From Acidobacteriota bacterium (GTDB taxonomy: Bacteria > Acidobacteriota > Thermoanaerobaculia > Gp7-AA8), in assembly GCA_016184115.1 (NCBI GenBank), contig JACPDH010000019.1, forward strand, positions 1 to 64,000: DNA of 64,000 bases, written 5' to 3'. Made by a program: the position numbers and the translations under genes. The notes beneath the pieces were generated by a model. The model was not told the DNA's origin. It searched no databases and saw only the letters and a list, made by a program, of their open reading frames with translations. Every line of letters begins with the position of its first letter. Positions within the stretch are counted from its first letter, which is position 1. Below are positions 26,337 to 38,496 of the stretch, piece by piece.

Positions 26337-28863
26337 CGAATGATGGCGAGTAGAGTAGCGCATTCATCAGCAGCGGGTACGTCGAGCGCCAAAAGAGGCG
26401 GAAGTGCGGCTCATCCGCGAAGGTGACGATCTTGCCGCGCCCCTCGCTCTCGAGCGTGAGGTAGGGAGCCCCGAGCAGCCGCTCCATCGATTCGGGCCAG
26501 GCGACGCCCGAAAGCAGCGGTTCCTTCGACTTGATCCGGACGACGTTGCCCGCCTTTCGACGGAGCGGCGCGAAGGCGAGACTCCCCTCGATCAGCACCG
26601 CGGGCGGCTCGGTGAGCCCGAACGTGAGGTAGCTTCGCCCGTTCATCTCGGTCGCGAACGCGGCACCAGGCACGCGGATCTTCGTTCCGCGCTCGTCCTC
26701 GTCCTTCTTCTCGTCGTCCGCTTTCCACTCTTCCAGCTTCGAGAGCTCAATCTCCTTCGATCGCAGTGCCTCGCTCGCTCCTTTGATCGCGACAATGGTT
26801 CCGCCATCGCTCACCCACGCCTTGAGGCGCGCCGCGGTCTTCTCATCGAACGAGTAGTTGCCATCGGGAAGTACGAGCACGTGGTACTTCGCGAGGTCGA
26901 GCGTGCCGATCCCCTCGACCGCGACGAGCGTGTGGGGCACGTCGTCCGCGACGTCGAGCTGGTACCAGACCGGTCCAAGGGAGAACCGATTGACTTCGGC
27001 TCCCACGGCGATCGCGATCTTCGGATCGCGGACTTCGATCACGCGCGTCGAACCGATCGCGAGCCCTTCTGTCCAGAACGAGTCGATTGGAATTGCCTCG
27101 ACGCCGGCATCTGCGACGATGGCACGGAACTCCTCCTCAAAGTCCTCAGCGGGGTTGAGGCCGCGATGAACGAAGAGCGAGCCGCGCGGCAGCATCACCT
27201 TTCCGACTCTCACCTCGGCGGCACTGACCGCGAAGCGAATCTCTCGCTGCAGCATCATCCCCACGACACGGTAGACGTGCGGCTCGAGACCGCTTACCGC
27301 CCAGCCGAGTCGCGACGTTGGAGGCGCCGCGTTTCCCTTCTCGCGCCAGGGCTCGGTGGCCGGTTTTTTCGCTCCCGCGAGCTCCCACGCGGGAACACCA
27401 GCGGCGAGCGGCAACGACCAGGCTGTGATGTCGTAGAACTGGTCGCGCTCGTCAGCCTCGACGAGCGCGCGCTGTCCTTCGAGAAACTTTGCATCGATCG
27501 CCGACGTCCGCTCGAGCAATGTCCTTGCGAGCCGGCCTAACGGCTGAGCTGTCGAGACGACGATCGTGCCCGCGGGAAACCGGCGCGTCTCTTCGCCTCC
27601 GCGATCGACGCGCGTGACCTTCGCCGAGATCTCCGCGGTGAGCCGTTCGACCTCGATCGCCTGGCGCGCGAGCACCTCCACGGCGAATCGCGCAGCAGGC
27701 GCGCTCGCATCGAGCAGAAAATACGTCGCGGGCGCCGCGAGTGGCTCCGCCAATGTTCCATATGTATGAAGCAGTAGCCGCTCGCTGTTCGCCGATGCCG
27801 TGCGCAGCGTCGTCGTCGCCGACACGAAGTGCCGGTCAATCCGGTCGGCAAGCGTGAGCTCACGCCCGTCGCCCAGATCGACACGAGTTCCCGCCACGCG
27901 CCCCCCGGCAGCTTCGTACGTCATGCCGACCGCGCCACGCAACGTTGGCCATGCGTCGCCATACCCGGGATAGAAAAGGTCAAAGTGCTCACCGACGAAG
28001 AAGAGCCAGCTCCGCGAGGAGAACGCCTCCGCGTTCGCACGACCAAATATTTCGAGCCACGTCCGCACACCAGGCGGGATATTGGTGTTCACCGGGTCGG
28101 CAACCGGTGGAAAGAAATAGTCGGTTCCGCGCGCGTTCATCTCATGAAAGTCGACGACGACCTGCGGATTCCATTGCCGATAGAGAGCGATGCGGTCGCG
28201 AGTCTCCGACTGCGTTCCCCAGACCCAATCGCGATTCATGTCGATGTGATAGTGATTCGTCCGTCCCGGTTGCCACGGAGCCTTGTGCTCGATCGCTTCG
28301 GGGTCGGAGCTTGCGGCACTCCCCGAAGCCCGCGTGAACCAGTCGACATAGTGGTCGCGGCCGTCTGGATTCTGCGCAGGGTCGATGACGACGACGAGTC
28401 GCTCGAGGACCGCGGTCGCCTCGGGACTCGTGAGCAACCAGTGGGCGACCTTCATCGCACACTCCGTCGATGACGTCTCGTCGCCATGAACACCGAAAGC
28501 GAGGAGCACCACGGCCGGCGTCGACGCCGCGATTCTCTCTGCCTCCGCGCGCGCGGTTCGCCGAGGATCCTGAAGCGCGGAGACGCGACCGCGAATCGCG
28601 TCGAGCTGCTCGCGATTCCTCGCCGATGCAAAAACCGCGCGAATGAGCGGCCTTCCTTCCGGGGTCGTTCCGTAGTTCTCGACGTCGACAAGCGGTGAGG
28701 CCCTCTCGAGTGCTTCGAAGTAGCTGACGACGCGGTGATGCCACGTGACCTTCGAGCCGAACGGATAGCCGAGGAATGCGTCGGGTGATGGGACGTCAAC
28801 TGCCGAGAGGGAGGACGCTACGACGAGAACGCTGAGGGCGAGAAGCGAACGCTGTCGGTGCAT
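26329..28863 (-). CDS. Secreted M14-family zinc carboxypeptidase
   Basis: An 844-residue exported peptidase (signal peptide MHRQRSLLALSVLVVASSLS). The M14 zinc ligands are H126 and E129 (HGDETSSTE) and H240 (VVVDFHEMN), with the catalytic glutamate E317 in GMTYEAAGGR. Substrate-binding NPDGRDHY and DMNRDW are present. A C-terminal half of about 400 residues includes a glutamine-amidotransferase-like segment (KYHVLVLPDGNYSF) and an acidic insert (EEWKADDEKKDEDERG). The ATG at 28863 has GGAGGT upstream; the frame could start at 28896. It probably degrades peptides in the periplasm or outside the cell. Confidence 0.92.
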   Translation of the reverse strand: MHRQRSLLALSVLVVASSLSAVDVPSPDAFLGYPFGSKVTWHHRVVSYFEALERASPLVDVENYGTTPEGRPLIRAVFASARNREQLDAIRGRVSALQDPRRTARAEAERIAASTPAVVLLAFGVHGDETSSTECAMKVAHWLLTSPEATAVLERLVVVIDPAQNPDGRDHYVDWFTRASGSAASSDPEAIEHKAPWQPGRTNHYHIDMNRDWVWGTQSETRDRIALYRQWNPQVVVDFHEMNARGTDYFFPPVADPVNTNIPPGVRTWLEIFGRANAEAFSSRSWLFFVGEHFDLFYPGYGDAWPTLRGAVGMTYEAAGGRVAGTRVDLGDGRELTLADRIDRHFVSATTTLRTASANSERLLLHTYGTLAEPLAAPATYFLLDASAPAARFAVEVLARQAIEVERLTAEISAKVTRVDRGGEETRRFPAGTIVVSTAQPLGRLARTLLERTSAIDAKFLEGQRALVEADERDQFYDITAWSLPLAAGVPAWELAGAKKPATEPWREKGNAAPPTSRLGWAVSGLEPHVYRVVGMMLQREIRFAVSAAEVRVGKVMLPRGSLFVHRGLNPAEDFEEEFRAIVADAGVEAIPIDSFWTEGLAIGSTRVIEVRDPKIAIAVGAEVNRFSLGPVWYQLDVADDVPHTLVAVEGIGTLDLAKYHVLVLPDGNYSFDEKTAARLKAWVSDGGTIVAIKGASEALRSKEIELSKLEEWKADDEKKDEDERGTKIRVPGAAFATEMNGRSYLTFGLTEPPAVLIEGSLAFAPLRRKAGNVVRIKSKEPLLSGVAWPESMERLLGAPYLTLESEGRGKIVTFADEPHFRLFWRSTYPLLMNALLYSPSFDE

Positions 28864-28897
28864 CGAGGGAACGACCTCCGGGCGAGGATTGTACATG

Positions 28898-29060
28898 GCG
28901 GGAAACGCGGAACGCGAAACGCGAAATGCGAAACGTGCAACGTGAAGTGCGGAACGCGGAACGTGAAACGCGGAACGTGAAGAGGCAACTGCGCGTCCGC
29001 TACCGCTCCGATATGGCGAAGCCGGAGAGGCGCGATTCTGCGGTTCCGCGTTCCGCGTTT

Positions 29061-29063
<3 letters not shown>
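28898..29063. repeat. Twelve-unit heptad array with inverted partner
   Basis: From 28898 twelve uninterrupted 7-nt units follow, consensus ACGCGRA (units vary at 1-3 positions). After a 50-base spacer, the complementary pattern (GCGTTCC units, about 29039-29063) runs into the stop codon of the response-regulator gene at 29061. The array fills the gap between this gene and the M14 peptidase start. It has the same unit sequence as the large array at 38917. Confidence 0.85.
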
Positions 29064-30456
<1,393 letters not shown>

Positions 30457-30479
<23 letters not shown>

Positions 30480-33327
30480 CGTCGGTGTTCCCTTGCTGAA
30501 CGGCTGTCGTCACCAACAGCGGAAGACGAACACGGAATTCTGCCCCCCGCCCAGGCTCGCTCGCGACCGAGATCGTCCCACCGAGTCCGCGTACGATGCG
30601 ATCGCTCACGGCGAGACCGAGCCCCGTTCCTCCCTGGCCGCGTCGTCCGGTCACGAGCGGCTTGAAGATCTGCTTCTGCATCTCGATCGGGATTCCGCGT
30701 CCGTCGTCGCGGACACGAAGCAACGCCTCGCTCCCCGACACCTCGAGCTCGATCCAGATGTTTCCACCAGGGCGCACCGCATCGCGCGCGTTGAGCAGCA
30801 GGTTCGTCACGACCTGCTGCAACTCGTAGGTGTCCCCTTCGACCATCGCTTCGGGAAGCTCGGCGACATGCAGCTGGATTCCTCGACCGCGCAATAAAAC
30901 CTCGTGGAGCTCGACTGTGGTCGTGATCGCCTCACCGAGTGACGCGCGACTCTGCGCCTTCTTTCGGTCGGCTGCGAAGTCGAGGAGGTTGTTCACGATG
31001 TGTGAGGCGCGGAAGGTCTGTTGCTCCATCTTCTTCAGCAACTCGTGCCGCGGATCGTCGGGAGGCGTCTCCGCGATCAGCATCTGCGCATACGAAGAAA
31101 TCCCCGTGAGCGGCGTATTGACCTCGTGGGCAACACCCGCGGCGAGCAGCCCGAGCGAGGCCAGCCTGTCCTTTTCCTGCAACTGGCGCTCGAGCCTGAC
31201 TCTCTCAGTCACTTCGGTGATGACGAGAACCGAAGTACCGGCCGGAACATCGGGCGCGCGGAATGGACTCACGGTCGCATTCACATACTTTTCGTCGCCG
31301 CGACGGTTGACGTAGTGAAGCGGCGCCGCGCTCCGCTCGGTCGACGCGACGATCTCGCGCCACGGCGGAAAGACTGCGTCGATGCCGAGCTCCTCGCTCG
31401 GCTCCCTCCCCACGAGATCCCAAAAGGCGTGGTTGGCGGTGAGAAGCGTTCCGTCGGCCGCGACGACGACGATCGACGACGACGACGACTCGATGATGTT
31501 CTCACTGTATTCCTTGAGCGACGCGATCTCGGCGATCTGGCGTCGCAACCTTCCGTAAAGGCGCGCATTCTCGATTGCGAGCGCGACCGGTGCGGTCAGC
31601 GAACTGATCAGTGCGAGGTCGTCACTCGAAAGCTGCCACTCTCCTCGCTTTGCGCCACAGATCAGGACCCCTTCGATCCGGCTGCGGAACCGAAGCGGGA
31701 AGAGGTAACGGTAGCCGGCAGCGACGAGCGGATCGACGACGTCCGACGATTCGTCGGGAAGGCGCGGCTGATCGAGCGCGACGGGCGCCGTCGTCAAGCG
31801 AGGGCCGAGATCCTCTTCGCGAATCTGGCGCGGAAGCTCCGCTTCGTCGGCGTAGATCACGAAGCCGGCGCCTTCACGAATGTAAAGGTTCGTCTGCTCG
31901 ATCTCGAGTGCCGCGCGGAGACGCTGCCGCAGGCTCTCGATCAGCTCGGCAAAGTCGTGGAACGTCGCGAGCTCATAGCCGAAGTCGGCCATTGCCCGGC
32001 GGTGCCGGTACGTGTCGCGATAGAGAACCATCTCGATCCACGACTCGATCTTCGACTTCATCGGAACGAGAACCCCCGCGATCAGGAGGCCCGACGCGAA
32101 CGCGAGGAAGTTTCGCTCGAGGACGAGCCGCTCTTCGATGACTTGAGTCAACAACAGGTTCACCGTCGAGAACGCGATCATGCCGAAGACGAACGTCAGC
32201 GTGTAGGCGAGGACCTCCTTGATGACGACTTCGACGTCCCAGAGCTTGTACTTCAGAATCGCGACCGCGAACGCGAGCGGGATGAGCGCGAGCGGCAGCA
32301 CCGCGACCGTCGTATACGCGGTTCCTTCCCCGCGCATGACGTACGGAACGAGATAGAGGGTCAGGAAGGGGATGAAACCGACGCCGACGCCGAGGTAAAT
32401 CCACTGGATCTGACGCCGATGCGGCTCTGCGCCGGTCGAGCGATAGGCCCAGACCAGTGCGACGAAGCCCGCTGTCAGGTATACGGCGAAGTGAAGCATC
32501 TCCCAGCGGTCGATCAGCCGCATCGACAGCTCGGCCGGCGCAAGCGCCAACGCGTTGCCGAAAAGCATGACGTCGGCCGACCAGAGCGCCAAGAGTGCCG
32601 GCGGCACGTAGATCAACGCCGTCGCCGCGCGGCTCTTCACTAGCAGCTTCGGGAAACGGAGGAAGAAGTGAAGCGTGAGCGGCGGGAGCAGCACACGCGC
32701 AAGTTCGTCCGCGAGAAAGATCGCCTTCCACGTCTCGTCGAGCTGCCCCGAGGGTGAGTAGATGTAGACGACGAACGTGACGAGCGTCAGGAGGAAGAAG
32801 AGTGTGCTCTCACCTCCAGGCCCGCGAATGTAGGTAAAGAGACCGATCGCGAGGTAGAGAAATCCGATGAAACAAAGGAAGAGGTAGTGGTAGTCGACAC
32901 GCAGGCCAGGAGCGGTGTAGCGGAGCACGACCGTGTCGGCGCCTCGGAGAACGAGAAGGTCGACGGGACCGACACGGCGCAGCGTTCGCTTCAGGCCGTC
33001 CACCTCGCTGGTTGGCACGCCGCCAACCATGAGGATCTCGTCACCGACACGCAGGCCGGAACGAAGTGCGCCGCCTCCCTCCTCGATCCCGTCGACGATG
33101 ATTCGACCCGAGCTCCAGTGGAACTGGAAATCGAGCCGCTCGAACGAGGAGCGCTTTCTCTGAAACGAGGTGAAACCGCCGCCGACGAGCAGAAGCGTCA
33201 GCAGGGCCATCAGCGCGCTTCGTAGAATCCGCCCTCTCATGAGCAGAGATCGGTGATTCAATGCCGGTGCCGGTGGCTTCTCGCCGCTAAGTGTCTGATT
33301 CGTTTGAGCCACTAACCGATTGTGCAC
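30457..33327 (-). CDS. Hybrid-input sensor histidine kinase with PDZ-like and GAF domains
   Basis: A 956-residue membrane kinase. In order: one N-terminal helix (SALMALLTLLLVGGGF), a PDZ-like domain (GGALRSGLRVGDEILMVGG, about 85-105), about eight helices (to about 410), a GAF-like domain (about 440-600), a PAS domain (SSSSIVVVAADGTLLTANHAFW), then HisKA with H734 in LAAGVAHEVNTPLTGISS and a HATPase with NLLLNARDAVRPGG and GGTGLGLAVSDRI. GTG 33327 has GGAGAAAG upstream; ATG 33240 is the alternative. It should phosphorylate the response regulator at 29061. The extracytoplasmic PDZ-like domain is unusual for a kinase. Confidence 0.92.
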
Positions 33328-33501
33328 CTTTCTCCAGCTACGGTTTCTTCAACGCTGTGAATTTCGAGCGCAGATTTCCGTATGCGCCTCGGCGGGAATC
33401 GGGTTTTCCGAACTGGGACGACGGGATTCCGTACGTCGCAAGCTGAAACAAGTCGTGTCGCGATCGAAGACCGATCGTCTCGCTCGCGAGACAGGGCTCG
33501 T

Positions 33502-35787
33502 TCACGATCCCGTGCCACCCGTCCGATAGACCGAGCGGTAGTAGAGCACCCGCTTCACGTATCCGCGCGTTTCCTGATACGGGATGCTCTCGAGAAACTC
33601 GTCTCCCGATGCGCCGCGGGAGGCGCGACGCCAGCGCTGCACGTTGCCGATCCCGGCGTTGTAGCTCGCGAGCGCGAGAATCTCGTCTCCCCGCATCAGT
33701 CCAAGCAGCTCGCGAAGGTAGCGGGTTCCAAGCTCAGCGTTGAGCTCAGGCTCCGTGAGCCGGCTCGCGTGGAACGAGATCCCGGCCTTACGGCTCACTT
33801 CCTCTGCCGTCGAGGGCATGAGCTGCATCAACCCGGTCGCGCCCGCCCTCGATCCCGCGCCTGCGTCCCCCGAGCTCTCCTGCAGCACGAGCCCCATGAC
33901 GAGCGCAGGGTCGAGACCTTGCGCCGCCGCCGACTTCTCCAGCAATGCGCGATGCGGAGTGTCGTAGTACATCGCCCGGAATCGAGCAGGGACGCGATCT
34001 TCGTCCACGGTCCCGATCTCGGGAAATCCACGCCGCAACGCATTCGCCATCAGGAGTTGCGCGCCTTCACGCGAGTGGCTCTCGGCGAGAATCGCGTAGG
34101 CCCAGCGACGGTTGCCATCGCTCAGGGCCGCACGCACCTCGGTCCGCGCCTCTCCGCTGAGGCCAATTTGCGCGAGCTCCCATGCGAGCGAAAGGTCGGG
34201 AGGTGGAGCGTCGTCGGGCATTGCGCTCTCCTCCATCGACTGCGTCGCGGCATTCGTTACCGCAGTTCCTCCCCGGGCGCGTGCGAAGATGGCGTAAACA
34301 TCGTCGCGGCGCACCGACGCAAGCTCGTCGTAAATCCGTCTCGCTTCGTTAGGCTCGCCTTCGCGCTCGAGGCAGCGTGCGTACCAGTAACGCGCCTGTC
34401 GCCTCGCGGCGGGAAGTGCCCACGCGCGCTGGATCATCCCGAAGCGCTCCCGCGCCGACGGGAGCTTTCTCGTGCGCCAGGCCGTCCACGCGTCGTTCCA
34501 CTCTTCCTGGAGGAGATGGTCCTCGCGCGGGTCGATCGCGGCGAGGGCGGCGATCCTCGCCTCGAGCGCGTCGCGATCGCCGGCGTCGCGGGCGATCGTC
34601 GCGAGTTGCCGCAGCGTCGTCTTCCGTCCGGCGGCATCCTCCTGCGCCTCGAGCAGCCGTTCGAGCGCGACTCTCGCCTCCGCGCGCGCCGCGGCGAGCT
34701 GCCGCCTCGTCTTCGCGTCGGTCTTCTTCGCCTTCTTCGGCACGCTTCGGTAGATCGTCCGTGTCGTCCAGCGTCCCTTCACCCGAACGCGGCGCGTGCC
34801 GACCTTTTCCTTCGCGGTCCAGGAGCGCCACGAGGCCGCTTCGGCGGCCTCGAGCATTGCGGAGGCATTGTCGGCATCGAGCTCGAGAACGCGCGCCTCG
34901 AGCTCGTCGTCATCCAATGGAAGCGCACGAAGGATTCGACGCGAGTCAGCGTGCCTTCCCGCTCTGCGCATCGCGAATGCGCGCGCGAGCCCGAGCTTTG
35001 CGCGCAGTCGCGGCGAGAGCTCCCCCGCCGCGATCGAGTCGAGCTCGGCGACGGCGCGCGGCGTGTCACCCGCTGCGACGAGCTGCCACACACGCTCGAT
35101 CCGCTCCTCGGGCGCAAGCGCCTTGAGCGTAGTCGAAGCGCCGGTAAGCGAGGCGGCGAGCGCGAGTGCCTCGGCGGCGTGCTCATCCGCGGGGAAACGC
35201 GCCGCAAGACCGCGCGCACGCGCGAGAAGCGCCCCCGGATCTCCCAGCGCCAATCGCACGGTCATTTCGTTTCGCATCGCGACCCGCGCGTCGGCCGGCA
35301 CTCGAGCTCCATCGCGGATCTCGGCTAGCACCTCGGCGGCCTCGCTCCAATACCCTCCGTCACGGTAGAGCGTGGCGAGTTTGTCGAAGGCGTCGTCGCG
35401 CGCTGCGAGCGCAGCGCCGCGAGCGCGCAGCGTTGCCAGCGAATGCCTCGCCGCCGTCGTCTCATGGTTCATGTCCTGCGCGCGCGCGAGCCACCAGAGC
35501 CGCACCTGCTCGATGGACCGCCCGCCGTATGAGAACGACGAGAGCTTCCGCTGCGCGGTGACGCCGTCGCCTACAGTCAGGGCGGCGAAGCCGTCACGCA
35601 TCGCCTCGGCATGCCGTTCGAGGGCTGGCAACGGCCGGACAACGGGCGTCGGAGGGGAGAGCCTTACAGGGGGAGCAGTTCCCGCAGCGGCCGGGAGGAC
35701 ATGCGTCAGCGCGATCGCGATGACGATCGCCGGGCCGCGACGGCGCGGCCGATCAGAGCCCGAGCGCGCCGGCGTCTCCATCGGCAA
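33502..35787 (-). CDS. Soluble lytic transglycosylase-like protein
   Basis: It cleaves peptidoglycan glycan strands non-hydrolytically in the periplasm. The 761-residue product has a basic signal sequence (PAIVIAIALTHVLPAAAG), a long alpha-superhelical region rich in TPR-like Ala/Arg repeats and a C-terminal SLT domain: the catalytic glutamate is in MGLVLQESSGDAGAGS, followed by GATGLMQLMPSTAEEV, LGTRYLRELL and ALASYNAGIGNV. The start overlaps the upstream gene by 35 bases, implying coupling. The distal part is more basic and repetitive than E. coli Slt70. Confidence 0.9.
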   Translation of the reverse strand: MPMETPARSGSDRPRRRGPAIVIAIALTHVLPAAAGTAPPVRLSPPTPVVRPLPALERHAEAMRDGFAALTVGDGVTAQRKLSSFSYGGRSIEQVRLWWLARAQDMNHETTAARHSLATLRARGAALAARDDAFDKLATLYRDGGYWSEAAEVLAEIRDGARVPADARVAMRNEMTVRLALGDPGALLARARGLAARFPADEHAAEALALAASLTGASTTLKALAPEERIERVWQLVAAGDTPRAVAELDSIAAGELSPRLRAKLGLARAFAMRRAGRHADSRRILRALPLDDDELEARVLELDADNASAMLEAAEAASWRSWTAKEKVGTRRVRVKGRWTTRTIYRSVPKKAKKTDAKTRRQLAAARAEARVALERLLEAQEDAAGRKTTLRQLATIARDAGDRDALEARIAALAAIDPREDHLLQEEWNDAWTAWRTRKLPSARERFGMIQRAWALPAARRQARYWYARCLEREGEPNEARRIYDELASVRRDDVYAIFARARGGTAVTNAATQSMEESAMPDDAPPPDLSLAWELAQIGLSGEARTEVRAALSDGNRRWAYAILAESHSREGAQLLMANALRRGFPEIGTVDEDRVPARFRAMYYDTPHRALLEKSAAAQGLDPALVMGLVLQESSGDAGAGSRAGATGLMQLMPSTAEEVSRKAGISFHASRLTEPELNAELGTRYLRELLGLMRGDEILALASYNAGIGNVQRWRRASRGASGDEFLESIPYQETRGYVKRVLYYRSVYRTGGTGS

Positions 35788-37171
35788 GGATGCGGACGAG
35801 CTCCTCGTAGAAGTAATTCGAAGCCTTGCGCACTTCGTCGGGGATCCGCTCGTCGTACATCTGTCGGCTTCGGTCGATGTCTTCCTTCAGCCGTTCGTAG
35901 AGATCCTTGTTCTTGCGCCCCTGCTCGACCTTCGCCTCGTTGTACAGCTTGATCTCCGAGACGAGGAGGCGGGCGAACCGGCGCGCCTCGTCGTGCTTGC
36001 GGGCCGCTTCGTTCTGCGCCCCAACGACGCTCGCGGCGCCACCGCGGAGTCCGGGAGGCGGCACGAACTGAGTGCTCGGGCGCCCTTCGTCCTCGCCTGC
36101 CGGGGGAGCGGGTCGCGGTGGCGCGACGGCCGCAGGAGGCGGTGGCGCGGGTACCGGTTCCCGCATCGCCGGGATTGCAGTCGTCTGGAGCGACTGTGCC
36201 GGCGCCGCAGGCTTGGCGGCCGGTGGGGCAACGGGAACCTGATTCAATGAGAAACTCGGCGCCGCCTTCGTCGCAGGAGGAGGAGCCGGCGCCGCGGGCG
36301 GCGGTGCTGGCGCCGCAGGCCGCGCGACCGGCGCGGGCGCCTGCGCGGCCGGCGCTGGTGCCGGTGCGGCGGGACGCGGGGCTGGAGTTGGAGCGGCGGC
36401 CACCGCCTGCGCGGTCGGCCGAGCCTCCCCGGTTAGGCTAGGGGAGGGGATCTTCTTGCGCACGGCGAGCGTATCGATCAGGAGCCCCGTCGTGAAGACG
36501 AGCGCCTCGATCGCGGCCTGATCGAAGTTCGCTTCCTCGCCGGCGACGACATCGACATACATTGCCGCCGACACCTTGTCCTTGATGACCATTGGAACGA
36601 CGACCGCGCTCACCGGCGCGCTCGCTCCGAGCTTCGATGCGAGGCTTGCGCCGTCCCATGCGACGACCCGCTCTTCGCGGAGCACGCTGTCGAGCTCTGC
36701 GACGGTTCCAGCTGGCGCGGTGAAACGTTTGACCAGCTCGTCGTTGCCCCCCATTCGAGTGAAGCCCGACCCCTTCCATCCGGCGAAGAAGTCACCCTTG
36801 AGAATCAATAGGGCAGCGCGCGATCCGAACATGACGCTCTGTTCGAGCAGTGCATTGAGAACCTCGACCTGAGAACGGCCCTGTTCGATTGCACGGATTG
36901 CGTCGCGCACTTTCGACGCGTCCGCTCGAGCAACGGCAGGCGCCGCTGGCGCGGGGGGTGGCTCCACGGCGGCAAGAGTGGCCGCGAGCATCGCTTTCAT
37001 CGAGACTGCATTCGCATCAGCCTGAACGCTCTGCATCGCGGCGTCGAGCTGCTGGTCGATCACCTCGCGAATGTCGGTAATCGTCGACCGGACGTCGACG
37101 ACCATCCGCTCGATCTGCTCACGGACTTTTTGGTCGAGCTGCTGCGCTACGTCGTCTCCCCACACGGCCAT
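35753..37171 (-). CDS. GAF-like protein with Pro/Ala linker and conserved C-terminal helix domain
   Basis: A 472-residue protein starting MAVWGDDVAQQLDQKVREQIE, a helical N-terminal region. A GAF-like domain follows (about 90-250; LLEQSVMFGSRAALLILKGD, VVVPMVIKDKVSAAMYVDV), then a roughly 140-residue linker almost entirely Pro and Ala, and a conserved-looking C-terminal helical module (LLVSEIKLYNEAKVEQGRK, LYERLKEDIDRSRQMYDER). No catalytic residues are seen. GAF domains bind small molecules or proteins. The linker suggests a scaffold that spans a distance. It is coupled to the lytic transglycosylase downstream. Confidence 0.7.
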   Translation of the reverse strand: MAVWGDDVAQQLDQKVREQIERMVVDVRSTITDIREVIDQQLDAAMQSVQADANAVSMKAMLAATLAAVEPPPAPAAPAVARADASKVRDAIRAIEQGRSQVEVLNALLEQSVMFGSRAALLILKGDFFAGWKGSGFTRMGGNDELVKRFTAPAGTVAELDSVLREERVVAWDGASLASKLGASAPVSAVVVPMVIKDKVSAAMYVDVVAGEEANFDQAAIEALVFTTGLLIDTLAVRKKIPSPSLTGEARPTAQAVAAAPTPAPRPAAPAPAPAAQAPAPVARPAAPAPPPAAPAPPPATKAAPSFSLNQVPVAPPAAKPAAPAQSLQTTAIPAMREPVPAPPPPAAVAPPRPAPPAGEDEGRPSTQFVPPPGLRGGAASVVGAQNEAARKHDEARRFARLLVSEIKLYNEAKVEQGRKNKDLYERLKEDIDRSRQMYDERIPDEVRKASNYFYEELVRILADGDAGALGL

Positions 37172-37311
37172 CGCGAACCCCCAGGCGACACGCTGTCCAC
37201 GCGGTCGCGAAGACACACCGCCTTCGGGCGATTATCAGTCCCGCAAGATTCAGGTGTCAAGGAAGGGCGATTGCATCGAAACTCATGCACCCACATAATT
37301 TGCCGTTCGAA

Positions 37312-37905
37312 ATGCGCGTCGCCTCTACCCTCTCGCTCGCCCTCCTGCTGCTTGTCTCCGCGTGTGTCAAACGCTCACCCGCGCAGCTCGTCCTCTGGCG
37401 CGATGTCCGGGAGCTCCAGCAGAAGGCCACCGCCGACCCATCGTCGCTCGAGGCAAAGCAACGCTATGTCGATGCTCTTGCGAACTTCGTGCGCGCGTAC
37501 CCCGACGACGAGGAGGCAACCGCGCTCTACGGTCGCGAGGAGCTGGCGTACGCACGCGATCTCGTTCGCCGAGGACGCCACGCAGCCGCGATTCCTTACT
37601 ATGAGAATCTGCTGGCGCGGGAACCGGGAAACGCCGCGGCCGTCGAGGAGTTGCAGCAGGCGCGCGCCCAGGCAGTCGTGCCACGCGAACGCTTCGATGA
37701 TCTCCGCAGAGGAATGTCGCACGACGAGGTTGCCGATCTGCTCGGTCAGCCGCGTCCCGGCTGGACGCACACCCTTCAGAAGGGAGAATCGTCCTACGAG
37801 ACCTGGTACTACCGGAAGAGCGACGGAGGTACGGCAAGCGTCGGTTTCGCCGATGGCAAGGCCTGGGTCGCGGAGTACGACGGCGTCATTCGATTGGAGC
37901 CATAG
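37312..37905 (+). CDS. Lipoprotein with TPR-like and BamE/SmpA-like segments
   Basis: A 197-residue lipoprotein: the signal sequence STLSLALLLLVSAC ends at a lipobox LVSAC, so the Cys should be lipidated. A helical TPR-like region (ARDLVRRGRHAAAIPYYENLLAREPGN) is followed by a short BamE/SmpA-like fold (FDDLRRGMSHDEVADLLGQPR, ETWYYRK, VGFADGKAWV). That suggests an envelope-assembly or periplasmic adaptor role. I start it at the ATG at 37312, since a start at 37285 only adds a hydrophilic leader. It is divergent from the GAF-like gene. Confidence 0.78.
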   Translation: MRVASTLSLALLLLVSACVKRSPAQLVLWRDVRELQQKATADPSSLEAKQRYVDALANFVRAYPDDEEATALYGREELAYARDLVRRGRHAAAIPYYENLLAREPGNAAAVEELQQARAQAVVPRERFDDLRRGMSHDEVADLLGQPRPGWTHTLQKGESSYETWYYRKSDGGTASVGFADGKAWVAEYDGVIRLEP

Positions 37906-38099
37906 TTACGGCCCGCCCTACCATTCAGGCAGGGGCGGACGGAATCGTTGCTCTCGGGTCGTACTAGGAGTCTGGTGAAACGCAGCCCCGAGTGCGTGCG
38001 CGACCCGGCGCCTCGCATCTCTCTTCCAGGAATCGACCGGGGCGGGGCGCTGTTTGCAGACACCACCCGAGCACCAAAGCTCTTGCGGGACGAGACGTC

Positions 38100-38369
38100 A
38101 TGCCACTGTACGAATACCAGTGCCAGGAATGCGGCGAGAAGACTGAGGTCGTCCAACGATTCGACGACGCTCCGCTCTCGATCTGCGCGAGTTGCGGCGG
38201 AGCTCTGAAGAAGCTGATCAGCGCCCCGGCGATCCAGTTCAAAGGTTCGGGTTTCTACCTGACCGACTATGGCAGGTCGGGGAGCTCGGCCGCAACGAAG
38301 AGCTCGACGAGCGAGACGCCGACTGCTTCCGAGCCTTCGAAGCCGTCGGCGCCCCCGAAGGCCGATTAA
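38100..38369 (+). CDS. FmdB-family zinc ribbon protein
   Basis: An 89-residue protein starting MPLYEYQCQECGEKTEVVQ, the family hallmark, with two CxxC zinc knuckles (CQECG and CASCGG). A Ser/Pro/Ala-rich disordered tail follows (SSTSETPTASEPSKPSAPP). FmdB-like proteins are putative regulators of unknown mechanism. The upstream part of the frame (from 37992) is not conserved in composition. A GGGACGAG sequence precedes the ATG. Confidence 0.88.
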   Translation: MPLYEYQCQECGEKTEVVQRFDDAPLSICASCGGALKKLISAPAIQFKGSGFYLTDYGRSGSSAATKSSTSETPTASEPSKPSAPPKAD

Positions 38370-38496
38370 AAATTCCCTTGCGGCAAACTCGATGACCTGA
38401 CCCCGCCGGAGGTTTCTCCGCGCGTTGCGATCGGTTGCCCCGGAAGTCGCGAGAACGCGGAATGCCCGATCGGTCGCTCGCGTTTTGCCCCGCCAG

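Noticed and set aside
33382-35328. 648-residue plus-strand frame
   Set aside because: Antisense shadow of the lytic transglycosylase gene, which has its complete SLT motif; the shadow shows no domain.
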